64,000 nt of DNA from Marinomonas sp. UCMA 3892 (GCF_012726345.1 NZ_PTXN01000005.1:1-64000), one strand, 5' to 3'. Positions 28,836 through 39,166 are shown, counted from the stretch's first letter. Notes: a model not told the origin generated them from the sequence alone. A program made the numbers and translations.

Positions 28836-30329
28836 CTATCGACTCGCTTGCGCCACACCACTTGGTGTGCTCTCTGTCCACCCGCCTCCCAGAGCCTTGT
28901 AGAGCGCGATAAGGTTGCTCAACCGAGCCAGACGCGTACGCACCAACGTCTGCTGCGCGCTGTACAGCGTACGCTGCGCGTCAAGCAAGGTGAGGTTATC
29001 GTCCACACCTTCCCTGAAACGTTGCTCGGCCAGGTCATACATGCCCTGACTAGCAGCAACCAGGAATTGCTCTGAACGAATCTGCTCATCAAGTGTTCGC
29101 TTGCCGGCAAGGCCATCAGCCACTTCACTAAAAGCAACTTGAATGGACTTCTCGTAGTTGGCGATCTCGATGCGCTTTTTTACGTGCGCCACATCCAGAT
29201 TGGCGCGCAACGCGCCACCCCGGAAAATAGGCACCGTAATCTGCGGCAAGAAGCTCCAGGCGCGCGAACCCGATTCGAAGAGCCCATCAAGCGATGCGCT
29301 TGCCGTCCCCGCCGAACCCGTCAAGCTGATGGTGGGGAAGAAAGCGGCTCGCGCTGCTCCGATACTGGCGTTGGCACCCAGAAGTACCTGCTCGGCCGCG
29401 CGCACATCCGGTCGGCGCACGAGCAACTCAGAAGGTAGGCCACTGGGCAGTTCGGTCGGCACGATGCCATCCGGCAGCACTATGGCTTTGTCAAGTTGCT
29501 GCGACAGCTCAAGCGTCAGCGGCTGGCCGAGCAGTAGCACTAGCGCGTTTCGGTCTTTGGCCGTTTGACGTGTGTAGTCCGCGAAGTTGGCCTCGGCTGT
29601 ACGCAGTACAATTTCCGAGCGGCGCACGTCAAGTTGCGTGGCATTGCCAGCCTCGAACAGTTGGGCAGTAAGTTCATGCGAACGCTTTTGCGTGCCGAGC
29701 GTCTCGCCTGTTAACTGCAGTAACTCCTGGTCAGCCCGCAACGTGAGATAGGCGTTAGCAACCTCAGAGATCAAACTCATCTGCGTCGCTATGCGAGTCT
29801 CGTCCATAGCCAAGTAGGAAGCCAGCGCTTGGTTGCTGAGGCTGCGGATACGGCCCCAGACGTCCAGTTCCCAGGCAGCGGTCACCCCAGCAACCTCGTA
29901 ACGACGCACGACGTCGGCAGCGCCGGTGTTGCTGAGATCGGCTGGCAGTCGTTCTGCGGCCCCTCTGCCGGATACCCCCAAGTTCGGGAGCACCTCAGCG
30001 CGCTGAATGCGGTACAGTGCCTGCGCCGCCTCAACGTTGAGCGCAGCTTTGCGCATGTCGCGGTTGCTCTCCAGCGCGATACCGATCAATTGTTGCAACA
30101 GCGGGTCGCGGAAGAAATCTCGCCAGCCGATATCGGCCGCGTCCGTGACTGGGGCCTCTGGCGTCGCTTTCGCCGGTTCTGCATAGGCCGCGCCCGAAGG
30201 ATATACTATATCAATCGGCGCTGGCGGCCGATCGTACTTGGGTGCCATGGAACAACCGGCTAACGCTATCGCGAAAGCTACCGGTGCCAAGCTCTTGGCA
30301 GGTTGTGTGAGTGCGAAAGGTTTCTTCAT
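28836..30329 (-). CDS. Outer-membrane efflux lipoprotein, OprM/OprN family
   Basis: 497-residue TolC-like channel for the adjacent pump. The signal ends in lipobox LAGC (residues 23-26), so it is acylated. Two duplicated coiled-coil and beta-barrel halves are visible (QRSELTA-type repeats such as TAQLFEAGNATQLDVRRSEI and EQRFREGVDDNLTLLDAQRTL). It begins 1 bp after the RND stop. Base composition is GC-rich, unlike the transfer genes. Confidence 0.85.
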   Translation of the reverse strand: MKKPFALTQPAKSLAPVAFAIALAGCSMAPKYDRPPAPIDIVYPSGAAYAEPAKATPEAPVTDAADIGWRDFFRDPLLQQLIGIALESNRDMRKAALNVEAAQALYRIQRAEVLPNLGVSGRGAAERLPADLSNTGAADVVRRYEVAGVTAAWELDVWGRIRSLSNQALASYLAMDETRIATQMSLISEVANAYLTLRADQELLQLTGETLGTQKRSHELTAQLFEAGNATQLDVRRSEIVLRTAEANFADYTRQTAKDRNALVLLLGQPLTLELSQQLDKAIVLPDGIVPTELPSGLPSELLVRRPDVRAAEQVLLGANASIGAARAAFFPTISLTGSAGTASASLDGLFESGSRAWSFLPQITVPIFRGGALRANLDVAHVKKRIEIANYEKSIQVAFSEVADGLAGKRTLDEQIRSEQFLVAASQGMYDLAEQRFREGVDDNLTLLDAQRTLYSAQQTLVRTRLARLSNLIALYKALGGGWTESTPSGVAQASR

Positions 30330-30330
30330 C

Positions 30331-33300
30331 TCAAAATTCCTCCTGGCCGTTATGCTTGTCGCTCATACCGACGCGGGCTTGACTGGCTTCACGACGCAAC
30401 GCCAGCTTGCGCACTACGACGTAGAACACCGGCGTGAGCACCAGACCGAATGCCGTCACGCCCAACATGCCGGCGAACACAGCGATACCCATTGCGTGAC
30501 GCATCTCGGCACCCGCTCCACTCGCGAGCACCAGCGGTATCACGCCAGCGATAAAAGCCAGTGACGTCATCAGAATCGGGCGCAGCCGCAGCCGCGCCGC
30601 TTCAAGCACGGCCGCCAACGGATCGACACCTTCACTCTCCTTGGCACGGGCAAACTCCACGATCAGAATTGCATTCTTGGCTGCCAGGCCTACGAGCACC
30701 ACGAAGCCAATTTGCGTGAAGATATTGTTGTCGCCGCCCGTAAGCCAAACACCGGCGATCGCCGAAAGCAACGCCATGGGCGCGATCAACAGAACAGCGA
30801 ATGGAAGCGACCAACTGTTGTACTGAGCTGCCAGGAACAAGAATGCCAACAGCACTGCCAACGCAAAAATGTAGATGGAGGTGTTGCCAACCCGCTTTTC
30901 TTGGAACGTCAAGTCAGTCCATTCGTAGGTCATGCCGTCCGGCAGCGATTCGCTCACGATCTTCTCGATCGCGGCAGTAGCCTGGCCAGACGAATAGCCC
31001 GGTGCTGGTCCGCCGCTGATGTCAGCTGATGGGAACCCGTTGTAGTGCATCACTCGATCGGGACCGGAGCTACGTGAGATCGTCGCGATCGCGCTCAACG
31101 GGATCATGTCCCCCGAAGCGTTCCGCACCTTCAGCATGCCAATGTCTTCAGCCTGCATACGGAACTTCGCATCGGCCTGCGTCATCACTCGGTAAGTTCG
31201 GCCAAATCGATTGAAGTCATTGACATAAAGCGAGCCCAGATTGATCTGCAGCGTGTCAAAAACTTCGGTCAGCGACACACCTTGCGACTTGGCCTTTACG
31301 CGGTCGATGTCCACCTGCAACTGTGGAGCATTGGCCTGGAAGCTGGCCAACATGTTGGCCAGCTCAGGCGCTTGCATGGCTTTGCCCATGATCTGACCTT
31401 GGGCCTGTGCAAGTGCGTCTGGCCCCAGGCCCGCACGGTCTTCGATCTGCAACTTGAAGCCGCCCATTGAACCCAGGCCAGGCACCGGTGGCGGAGGAAA
31501 AATCCCGACGAAGCCGTCCGGTATTTGACTGAATTTGCCCATGAGCCTGCCTTGAATGGCGAACGCCGACAACGACGGGTCCTTTCGTTCGTTGAAGGGC
31601 TTGAGCATGGCGAACACCAGCGCGGTGTTGGGCTGATTCACTGGGCCGTTGAAGGAGAAGCCGGGGAATGCCATCACGCTTTCGACGCCAGGCTCGGCAA
31701 GCGCGATCTTGCTCATTTCCTTGACAACCGCGTCGGTGCGGTCCAGCGAGGCACCAGTCGGAAGCTGGGCGATGCCCACGAGGTAATACTTGTCCTGTGC
31801 GGGCACAAAGCCGGCAGGTACCTTATGAAAGCCCAGCCACGTCAACCCCAGGAAACCGACATAGAGCAGCAGCACCACAGCACTTCCGCGAACTGCGCGG
31901 CGCACGCCTCCGACATAAGCATTCGAGGCGCTGTCAAAGAAGCGGTTGAAGCGGCGGAAGAAGCCACCAAACAGGCCGTCGATGAGGCGCGTGACTCGAT
32001 CGGGCTGGGCCGCGCCATGATGCGGCTTGAGCAGGATGGCGGCCAGCGCGGGCGACAGTGTGAGCGAATTGATCGCCGATAGGATGGTCGAGAACGCGAT
32101 GGTCAGCGCGAACTGGCGATAGAACTCGCCTTGCAGCCCAGACAGGAACGCCGAGGGAATGAAGACCGCCGCCAGCACCGAGGTGATGGCCAGGATCGGG
32201 CCAGTAACCTCGTCCATGGCTTTGAGCGCTGCGTCCTTGGGCGACTCGCCAAGTGCCATGTGGCGCTCCACGTTTTCTACCACGACGATGGCGTCGTCCA
32301 CAACAATGCCGATTGAGAGTACGAGGCCGAACAATGACAGTGTGTTCAACGAGAAGCCGAACATGTGCATTACGGCGAAGGTGCCGACCAGCGAGACCGG
32401 CACGGCGATCAGCGGGATGATCGACGCTCTCCAGGATTGCAGGAACAGCACCACCACGATCACCACCAGCAGAATCGCCTCTAGCAGCGTGACCGCTACA
32501 GACTGAAGCGAGGCCCGCACGAAGACCGTAGGATCGTAGGCGATCTTGTACTCGATGCCCTCTGGAAAGCTTGCTTGTAGACGATCCATCGTCGCGCGTA
32601 CCGCGCTAGACACATCTAGTGCATTGGAGCCAGGCGTCATCAGGATCTGAATGCCAACCGTGTTGCCGCCATCAAGTTGGGCGCGCATGGTGTAGTTCTC
32701 CGCACCTAACTCCACACGTGCCACGTCGCGCAAGCGTGTAACCTGGCCGTGGGTGCCAGCCTTGATGACGATATCGCCGAATTGCTCTTCGGTGGTGAGA
32801 CGCCCGAGTGCGTTGACGGTGACCTGAAAGGCAGACGAGGCGTTAGGCTGCTGACCGATAGAGCCGGCCGCAACCTGCACGTTCTGCTCCCGAATGGCGG
32901 CGACCACATCGCTAGCGGTCATGCCACGAGACGCAACCTTTTCGGGGTCGAGCCAGACCCGCATCGCGTACTCACCCTCACCACCAAGCAACACGTTGGC
33001 GATGCCCGGCAGGCGTGCCAGTTCGTCACGGACGTTGAGCATCGCGTAGTTGGACACATACAGCGGGTCGTAACGATCCCCTGGCGATAGCATGTTCACA
33101 ACCATCAGGATGTCGGGCGCGGTCTTCTCAGTCACAACGCCGATGCGTTGGACCTCGGGTGGCAACCGGGGTAGCGCACGCGACACCCGGTTCTGCACCT
33201 GGATTTGCGCGATATCGGCGTTGATGTGTTGCTCGAAAGAGATGGTGAGCACCATCTTTCCGTCCGTGGACATCTGGGACTGCATGTACATCATGCCTTC

Positions 33301-33522
33301 CACGCCGTTGATGGCTTGCTCTAGCGGCGATGCCACGGTGTCGGCAATCACTTGCGGATTGGCGCCGGGATAGCTCGCCGTGACCTGTACCGTTGGGGGG
33401 GTAACCTGAGGGTACTCGCTCAGTGGCAACTGGAAGTAGCTGATCGCGCCCGCGATCAGCATCAGCACCGAAAGGACGATTGCGAAGATAGGGCGGTTGA
33501 TGAAGAAACGGGGGAAATTCAT
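30331..33522 (-). CDS. RND multidrug efflux pump, HAE1/MexF-like
   Basis: 1063-residue inner-membrane proton/drug antiporter. Twelve membrane segments with two large periplasmic loops are inferred from the hydrophobicity pattern. The proton-relay aspartates sit in GIVVDDAIVVVENVERH. The N-terminus MNFPRFFINRPIFA is typical. HAE1 signatures point to organic substrates rather than a CusA metal pump. It overlaps the fusion-protein gene by 4 bp. The operon is GC-rich and probably imported from a beta- or gammaproteobacterium. Confidence 0.87.
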   Translation of the reverse strand: MNFPRFFINRPIFAIVLSVLMLIAGAISYFQLPLSEYPQVTPPTVQVTASYPGANPQVIADTVASPLEQAINGVEGMMYMQSQMSTDGKMVLTISFEQHINADIAQIQVQNRVSRALPRLPPEVQRIGVVTEKTAPDILMVVNMLSPGDRYDPLYVSNYAMLNVRDELARLPGIANVLLGGEGEYAMRVWLDPEKVASRGMTASDVVAAIREQNVQVAAGSIGQQPNASSAFQVTVNALGRLTTEEQFGDIVIKAGTHGQVTRLRDVARVELGAENYTMRAQLDGGNTVGIQILMTPGSNALDVSSAVRATMDRLQASFPEGIEYKIAYDPTVFVRASLQSVAVTLLEAILLVVIVVVLFLQSWRASIIPLIAVPVSLVGTFAVMHMFGFSLNTLSLFGLVLSIGIVVDDAIVVVENVERHMALGESPKDAALKAMDEVTGPILAITSVLAAVFIPSAFLSGLQGEFYRQFALTIAFSTILSAINSLTLSPALAAILLKPHHGAAQPDRVTRLIDGLFGGFFRRFNRFFDSASNAYVGGVRRAVRGSAVVLLLYVGFLGLTWLGFHKVPAGFVPAQDKYYLVGIAQLPTGASLDRTDAVVKEMSKIALAEPGVESVMAFPGFSFNGPVNQPNTALVFAMLKPFNERKDPSLSAFAIQGRLMGKFSQIPDGFVGIFPPPPVPGLGSMGGFKLQIEDRAGLGPDALAQAQGQIMGKAMQAPELANMLASFQANAPQLQVDIDRVKAKSQGVSLTEVFDTLQINLGSLYVNDFNRFGRTYRVMTQADAKFRMQAEDIGMLKVRNASGDMIPLSAIATISRSSGPDRVMHYNGFPSADISGGPAPGYSSGQATAAIEKIVSESLPDGMTYEWTDLTFQEKRVGNTSIYIFALAVLLAFLFLAAQYNSWSLPFAVLLIAPMALLSAIAGVWLTGGDNNIFTQIGFVVLVGLAAKNAILIVEFARAKESEGVDPLAAVLEAARLRLRPILMTSLAFIAGVIPLVLASGAGAEMRHAMGIAVFAGMLGVTAFGLVLTPVFYVVVRKLALRREASQARVGMSDKHNGQEEF

Positions 33523-34829
33523 TTGCGAGCCTCCGCTGAGCCAGCTGCGCTGTCAGCCTTGACCTGATCGGCCCCAGCCGCCCCAGCGGCCTTGGCAGAC
33601 TCCGCAGGGACTGCCGGGGCACTAGCCGCAGTCTTAGTCGCGTCGGGAGCGCCGGCGGCCGGTGCTGCCGGCCCCTGCATGGGCACCATGCGCGGCGTGA
33701 CAGTCATACCAGGTCGTACGAGGCCTTTGATTATGATTTTTTCGCCACCCTGCAGGCCACCGTTTATAACGCGCAGACCGTCGACTACGGGACCCAGCTC
33801 AATCGGACGATACTGAGCTTGGTTGTTTTCACCCACGACCAGAACATAGTTTCGGCCTTGATCGGTGCCAACCGCTTGGTCGTCGATGAGGACGGCCTGC
33901 CGAGAGCTTGCGGTGGAGAGCTTGGCCCTCGCAAACAGCCCAGGCGTCAGCCGTCCATCAGGGTTGGGGACGACCGCGCGAGCGCGGATCGTGCCGGTAC
34001 TTCTATCAATCGCATTGCCGACGAAGTCGAGCACGCCCTTGTACGGAAAGTTTCTGTCAGTGCTCAAGCCTACTTGAACGGGCAACGAAGCATGAGTCCC
34101 TGAACCAGGTCTCGAGCGGCTCACCACATTGACGTAGGTTGCCTCATCGATGTCGAAATAGACGTGCACAGGATCGATGGACACGATCGTGGTAAGTAGC
34201 GTGGCTGCTCCTGCACCGCCGCCGCTGACCAGGTTGCCCTCGGTCACCAGCACTCGGTCCACGCGCCCGGCAATTGGTGCCGATACCCGCGCGTAGGACA
34301 GGTCGAGCTGCGCCGCTGCGACTGTGGCCTTTGCCGCCTGTACCTGCGCCTGACGCGCATTGCGTGCGGAGACTGCATCGTCATAGGTCTTCCGAGACAG
34401 GGCGCCAGTGGCAACAAGCCGCTCGGCACGATCAAAGTCGGCCTGAGCCTGACTGGACAGCACCTCAGCCTGCCGCAACTGCGCCGTGGCGGTGTCGAGC
34501 GCGACTTGGAAAGGCCGTGGGTCAATCTGGAACAACAATTGCCCCTTGCGTACCAGACTTCCCTCGGGCACGCTCACCGCGTCGACGGCCCCCCCCACAC
34601 GCGAGCGCAACTCGACCACCTTCGGTGCGGCCAAAAAGCCGGTGAACTCAGTTGACGGCGTGATTGTGCGCGTGATGGCCTCAGCCACAGGCACCTGCGG
34701 TGCCATCGGTGCGCCAGCTGGTGGTGCTGCTGGTTTACTTTCATCCTTGCCATCTCGGGCAGCCACCGCTATCCCCCCGACGGCCGCGATGACGCTAGCT
34801 ACCAAAATGATCCTGATTTTTTTATGCAT
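33519..34829 (-). CDS. Membrane fusion protein of the RND pump (MexE-like)
   Basis: Periplasmic adaptor linking pump and channel. The ATG at 34829 (MHKKIRIILVASV) has AAGGT upstream and a proper signal-anchor; an upstream ATG at 34865 adds 12 polar residues. Lipoyl-like and helical hairpin segments (RSRVGGAVDAVSVPEGSLV; SRKTYDDAVSARNARQAQV) and a beta-barrel are evident. The C-terminus is a long Ala/Pro-rich tail from ~385. Confidence 0.83.
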   Translation of the reverse strand: MHKKIRIILVASVIAAVGGIAVAARDGKDESKPAAPPAGAPMAPQVPVAEAITRTITPSTEFTGFLAAPKVVELRSRVGGAVDAVSVPEGSLVRKGQLLFQIDPRPFQVALDTATAQLRQAEVLSSQAQADFDRAERLVATGALSRKTYDDAVSARNARQAQVQAAKATVAAAQLDLSYARVSAPIAGRVDRVLVTEGNLVSGGGAGAATLLTTIVSIDPVHVYFDIDEATYVNVVSRSRPGSGTHASLPVQVGLSTDRNFPYKGVLDFVGNAIDRSTGTIRARAVVPNPDGRLTPGLFARAKLSTASSRQAVLIDDQAVGTDQGRNYVLVVGENNQAQYRPIELGPVVDGLRVINGGLQGGEKIIIKGLVRPGMTVTPRMVPMQGPAAPAAGAPDATKTAASAPAVPAESAKAAGAAGADQVKADSAAGSAEARK

Positions 34830-34891
34830 GGAAGTTACCTTTTTTATTACGGGGCTTCGGTCCATCCGAAGCGGTTCGCATATGTTTCTAA

Positions 34892-34922
34892 AGGCTAGCC
34901 CTTACAACCACGTCAAGGTCAA
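34892..34922 (-). promoter_or_regulatory. MerR-type promoter of the RND operon
   Basis: Minus strand TTGACC (34922-34917), 19-bp spacer, TAGCCT (34897-34892), with a partial dyad ACCTTGA...GTAAGGG. The IS3 insertion begins 51 bp further upstream and leaves the promoter intact. Confidence 0.62.
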
Positions 34923-35034
34923 GCCTTTTTCGATGACCATGACGAGCATGGGACTGGACTACAAGCTCTGGATGATCTGATCCAATACTTTTGGACACCA
35001 CGCTAAGTGAGTAAAATGACTTAACGAGGTGAAT

Positions 35035-35319
35035 ATGACAACCCAAAAGACCCGCAAGACTCACACTGCTGAATTTAAAGCAGAAGCCCTTAAACTAGCC
35101 GAACGTGTCGGTGTTGCTGAAGCGGCTAGGCAACTCAAAATCTACGAATCACAACTTTATAACTGGCGCTCTGCCATTGAAAAGAAATCGACAACCAGCC
35201 AACGCGAAGCAGAACTTGCTGCTGAAGTTGCCAAGTTAAAACGCCAGTTAGCTGACCAAGCCGAGGATTTAGCCATCCTAAAAAAGGCGGCCACCTACTT
35301 CGCGAAGAATCAAAAGTAA
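35035..35319 (+). CDS. IS3-family OrfA
   Basis: 94-residue DNA-binding protein with a helix-turn-helix (EAARQLKIYESQLYNWR) and a leucine-rich C-terminal coiled coil. The ATG at 35035 follows GAGG by 5 bp. A_AAA_AAG at 35280-35286 is a canonical -1 slippery site; shifting there joins OrfA to OrfB to make the full transposase. Confidence 0.88.
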   Translation: MTTQKTRKTHTAEFKAEALKLAERVGVAEAARQLKIYESQLYNWRSAIEKKSTTSQREAELAAEVAKLKRQLADQAEDLAILKKAATYFAKNQK

Positions 35320-35333
35320 ACCGATTCGAATTT

Positions 35334-36185
35334 ATGCTCGAACACCAGCACCAGTTCCGCCTAAAACCAATGGCGGCGGTGCTTGGCGTGACGCGAAGTG
35401 GGTATTATGCCTGGCGAAAATCAAGCAAAGAACCGAGTGCGCGCTTGCTCAAACAGCACAGCCGTGATGAGCAAATCAAAGCTTTTTTTGTCCAGAGCAA
35501 AGAGCGCTCAGGCGCTCGGCGTATTCAAGCCGACCTCGCGGAGGATGGGGAATGCGCTGATCTGAAAACCATTATGAACAGCATGACAAGGCAGAATTTA
35601 GTGGCTAAAGCTGCGCGTAAATTCAAAACCACAACCGATAGCGATCACCAGCTTCCGGTAGCGCCAAACCTATTGGAGCAGAACTTCGATACCACTGGCC
35701 CGAACCAAAAATGGGTCGGTGATATCACGTATCTGATGACAAGCGAAGGCTGGCTGTATCTGGCGGTGATTATTGATTTGTACTCGCGAGCTGTGATTGG
35801 CTGGTCAATGAATAATCGTATGACGGCTCAGTTGGCTTGTGATGCACTGACTATGGCATTGTTCCGCCGTGGGTTCCCGAAAAATGTAATTGTTCACAGC
35901 GACCGCGGTAGCCAATATTGTTCACATGCCTATCGAAATCTGATTGAAAAACATCAACTTACCCAAAGTATGAGCCGCAAAGCCTGCTGCTGGGACAATG
36001 CCTGTGCAGAGAGCTTCTTCCATTCACTGAAGGTTGAGGCGATTCAGTACGAGCCAATCATGGACCGGGAAACCATGCGACAGACCGTTTTTGAATACAT
36101 AGAAGTTGATTACAACAAAACCAGAAGGCATAGTTCACTTGGCTATTTAAGCCCTGAGAATTTTGAACTGAAACACAGTGCTTAG
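35334..36185 (+). CDS. IS3-family transposase OrfB
   Basis: 283 residues with an rve-type catalytic core: WVGDITYL (first Asp), HSDRGSQY (second Asp) and DNACAESFFHSLK (Glu). The -1 frame stays open upstream as far as the slippery run in orfA, so the natural product is probably the OrfAB fusion rather than this ATG start. Confidence 0.9.
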   Translation: MLEHQHQFRLKPMAAVLGVTRSGYYAWRKSSKEPSARLLKQHSRDEQIKAFFVQSKERSGARRIQADLAEDGECADLKTIMNSMTRQNLVAKAARKFKTTTDSDHQLPVAPNLLEQNFDTTGPNQKWVGDITYLMTSEGWLYLAVIIDLYSRAVIGWSMNNRMTAQLACDALTMALFRRGFPKNVIVHSDRGSQYCSHAYRNLIEKHQLTQSMSRKACCWDNACAESFFHSLKVEAIQYEPIMDRETMRQTVFEYIEVDYNKTRRHSSLGYLSPENFELKHSA

Positions 36186-36437
36186 TTAAGTGTCCAGAGT
36201 TAGCGGATCAGATCAGGAACCTTCCGGCCTCCCGGTGAACGCATGAGATGCAGTTACGGCCGAAAGGGACGCATCTGAGCCCATTATCCACGTCCGATCA
36301 TCCCATCTATTTAAACTCGTTGTTCTAAAGGCATTCGTTTATCGCCTAACATCGATGTTTTCGGAGATCGATTTACAGATGAAGATATGGAAGGGCTTGG
36401 CGCCGCAACAACGGCAGTTCAAGCCCTCTGCAATACC

Positions 36438-39092
36438 TCAATGGGCATCCTGTACGGACACAGAGCTTTGATGACCTCCGTTCTGGCCATCGGCTGGCTC
36501 TTGGGCACCCTTAAAGCGGAGTAGGCGCAGCGCATTGAGCGTGACCAAAGCGGTGGCACCGGTGTCGGCCAGCACAGCAACCCAAAGGCCAGTGATACCC
36601 AGCACACTGGTGACTAGGAACAGGCCCTTGAGGCCAATGGCGAACACTACGTTCTGGTGGATGTTGGCCATCGTCGCGCGGGACAGCGCCACCAGGTGCG
36701 CAACGTCCGTGACGCGGCTCTTGAGCAGAGCAGCGTCTGCGGTCTCTAGGGCCACGTCGGTGCCGCCGCCCATGGCGATCCCTACATCGGCGGTCGCCAA
36801 GGCCGGCGCGTCGTTGATGCCGTCGCCGACCATCGCCACCTTCGCGTCGCGCTTCAAGTCGTTGACCAGGCGCAACTTGTCTTGCGGAAGCAACTCACTC
36901 TCCCACTCGATATCCAGCTTGCCGGCGATGGCCTGCGCAGTTCTCCGATTGTCACCGGTGAGCATGACCGAGCGCACACCCATCGCCTTGAGCTGGGCCA
37001 CGCCTTCGCGGGCGTCACGGCGAGGTTCGTCACGCAAGGCCAACAGGCCCATGACATTCTTGCTTGCTTCGTCGAACAGAACCACCACCGTCTTGCCACC
37101 ATCTTCCAGCTTGGCGATTTCCTGCTGGTGCGCGAGGGTCAGCGTGGCCATCTGCCCTGCATGGACGGGCGATCCCACGGCTAGCTTGCTGCCGTTCACG
37201 GTAGCGCGAACTGCCTTGCCCGGGATAGCGAATGCTTCGGTGGCTTGTGGAACCTCCACATCGAGGCTCTTGGCGTGGGCAACGATTGCCTTCGCCAACG
37301 GGTGATTCGATCCAGACTCGACGGCGGCGGCGAGCGCCAGTACCTGTTGCTGCTTGGATTGCCCGAAAGGCACGACTTCAGTGATGCGCGGCTTGCCCTC
37401 TGTCAGCGTGCCAGTCTTATCGAAGGCGACTGTGCGAACGCGACCAATGGTTTCCAAGGCGTTGCCACCTTTAATCAGCAAACCTCGGCGAGTAGCAACA
37501 GCCAGTCCCGAGGCAATGGCCGCCGGCGTTGACAAAACCAAGGCGCACGGGCACGCGATTAGCAGCAAAGCAAGACCACGGTACAGCCAAGTGCCCCAAT
37601 CACCACCCATGGTAAGCGGGGGAACCACGACGATCAGCGCCGCGATGGCCATCACGGCCGGGGTGTAGTAACGGCTGAACTTTTCGATGAAGCGTGCCGT
37701 CGGCGCCTTGGAGGATTGAGCTTGCTCGACGAGCTGGATGATGCGCGAGATGGTGTTGTCCGATGCAGCCTTCTCAACCAGAACTTCAAGCACACCGTCG
37801 ACGTTGATCGAGCCGGCAAATACGTCATCGCCACCGGCCTTTTGACGCGGCACGGACTCCCCTGTGATCGGAGATTCATCGAGACTGCTTTCGCCGCGGA
37901 AGATCTTGCCGTCAGCGGGCACTCGATCACCCGGGCGCACCAAAACCCGGTCGTTCACGCTCAGGGAGGCAGCGGGCACTTCGCGCTGCCCACCATTGGC
38001 GTCGAGCAAGACAGCAGTTTTAGGCACCAGAGAAGCCAGCGCTTTAATGCCGGCGCGGGCGCGGCCAGCGGCCACACTTTCAAGCAGCTCGCCGACCGCG
38101 AACAGGAACACCACAGCAGCGGCCTCCTCGGCCTCGCCAATCACGAGCGCGCCCAGCGAGGCGACAACCATCAGTGTTTCGATGGAGAACGGGGAGCCAG
38201 ATATGGCCAGCGCGAAGGCTTTGCGCGCGAACGGGAGTACGCCAGCGATCACGGCAGCGGCGAAGATCCATTCCGCATAGCCGGGGATAAATTGAGCAAC
38301 TGCATAGGCCGAGCCCATGAGAGCTGCTAGGCCCTGCACATGCTTACCCTTCTTCGTCTGCCACCAGCGTTGAGTGATAGCTGAGGGCACGCGGGCAGGC
38401 GCGGCAGGCGAGGATCCATCAAGGCGGCGCACGTCGGAGACGCCGAAACCCAGGCTTTTGATGGTCTTCTCGATGTCGCCAATATGTGTAGGACTTCCAG
38501 ACGCGAGCGTCAGCTCAAGCGTTTCTGCCGTGAAGTTGATGCGGGCATCTGATACGCCCGCCATGCGAGCAAGAGCCGTTTCAATCTTGCCAACGCAGCT
38601 CGCGCAGTCCATGCCTTCCACGTGCATCGAAACGTTGGGTGGGTTACCAGGGGGCTCGCGGCGAGCGTGTGAGGTGTGATCATGTCCACTGCAGGAGCCG
38701 TGTTCATGCCCGCCGTTTGTCTTTTGCGTGTGGCCGTGCCCATGATCACCGCCGCAAGCGTGACCATCCTTGTGATCTTCGCTGTGGTCATGTGCATGGA
38801 CCGATTGGCGCGATACGGCCGCAATCGAGAGCGACGACACTGGCAGTTCTTCCACACCGAACCCCAAAGTTTTGATTTTCTTAGCTACATCGCGAGCAGT
38901 GAAGCGGCTTTTCAGATTGCGAGTCAACGTCAGCGTTTCACTAGAAAAATTGACTTGCACGTCCGTCAGCCCATCCATTCGGGAAAGGGCCTTCTCGATT
39001 TTGCCGACGCAGCTCGCGCAATCCATGCCCTCCACACGGAAGCTCAGCTGCTCCCTAGCCTTGTCCTGGTACTCCGTTATTTCCCTTGTCAT
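36438..39092 (-). CDS. zntA: Zn/Cd/Pb P1B-type ATPase with two HMA domains
   Basis: 884-residue inner-membrane pump exporting divalent soft metals. Two HMA domains with GMDCASC lie near residues 20-85 and 165-230. Between them is a His-rich linker (HGHGHTQ, HEHGSCSGHDH) that could bind metal. The transmembrane motif CPCALV, phosphorylation loop DKTGTLTEG and hinge [11 protein letters not shown] are all present. The ATG at 39092 is chosen because GGAGG lies 5 bp upstream; a TTG at 39104 lies before that site. GC-rich, like the RND operon. 36216-36437 downstream has no gene. Confidence 0.88.
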   Translation of the reverse strand: MTREITEYQDKAREQLSFRVEGMDCASCVGKIEKALSRMDGLTDVQVNFSSETLTLTRNLKSRFTARDVAKKIKTLGFGVEELPVSSLSIAAVSRQSVHAHDHSEDHKDGHACGGDHGHGHTQKTNGGHEHGSCSGHDHTSHARREPPGNPPNVSMHVEGMDCASCVGKIETALARMAGVSDARINFTAETLELTLASGSPTHIGDIEKTIKSLGFGVSDVRRLDGSSPAAPARVPSAITQRWWQTKKGKHVQGLAALMGSAYAVAQFIPGYAEWIFAAAVIAGVLPFARKAFALAISGSPFSIETLMVVASLGALVIGEAEEAAAVVFLFAVGELLESVAAGRARAGIKALASLVPKTAVLLDANGGQREVPAASLSVNDRVLVRPGDRVPADGKIFRGESSLDESPITGESVPRQKAGGDDVFAGSINVDGVLEVLVEKAASDNTISRIIQLVEQAQSSKAPTARFIEKFSRYYTPAVMAIAALIVVVPPLTMGGDWGTWLYRGLALLLIACPCALVLSTPAAIASGLAVATRRGLLIKGGNALETIGRVRTVAFDKTGTLTEGKPRITEVVPFGQSKQQQVLALAAAVESGSNHPLAKAIVAHAKSLDVEVPQATEAFAIPGKAVRATVNGSKLAVGSPVHAGQMATLTLAHQQEIAKLEDGGKTVVVLFDEASKNVMGLLALRDEPRRDAREGVAQLKAMGVRSVMLTGDNRRTAQAIAGKLDIEWESELLPQDKLRLVNDLKRDAKVAMVGDGINDAPALATADVGIAMGGGTDVALETADAALLKSRVTDVAHLVALSRATMANIHQNVVFAIGLKGLFLVTSVLGITGLWVAVLADTGATALVTLNALRLLRFKGAQEPADGQNGGHQSSVSVQDAH

Positions 39093-39166
39093 ATCTACCT
39101 CCAAGTTCTCTGAACACTTTGCAAGTTAGGTTCGCCGCACGCCGCACATACTGCTTAAATATAACA

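Larger units (their letters stand above)
34973..36215 (+). mobile_element. Complete IS3-family insertion sequence
   Basis: 1243 bp. Inverted ends start TGATCTGATCC and carry TGGACAC about 20 bp in, on both sides. Both ends are flanked by GGA (34970-34972 and 36216-36218), a 3-bp target duplication normal for IS3. OrfA and OrfB are both intact, so it may be active. Confidence 0.9.

Noticed and set aside
38374-39113. Plus-strand frames opposite zntA
   Set aside because: Long antisense frames arise from high GC in the gene; composition and motifs support only the minus-strand ATPase.
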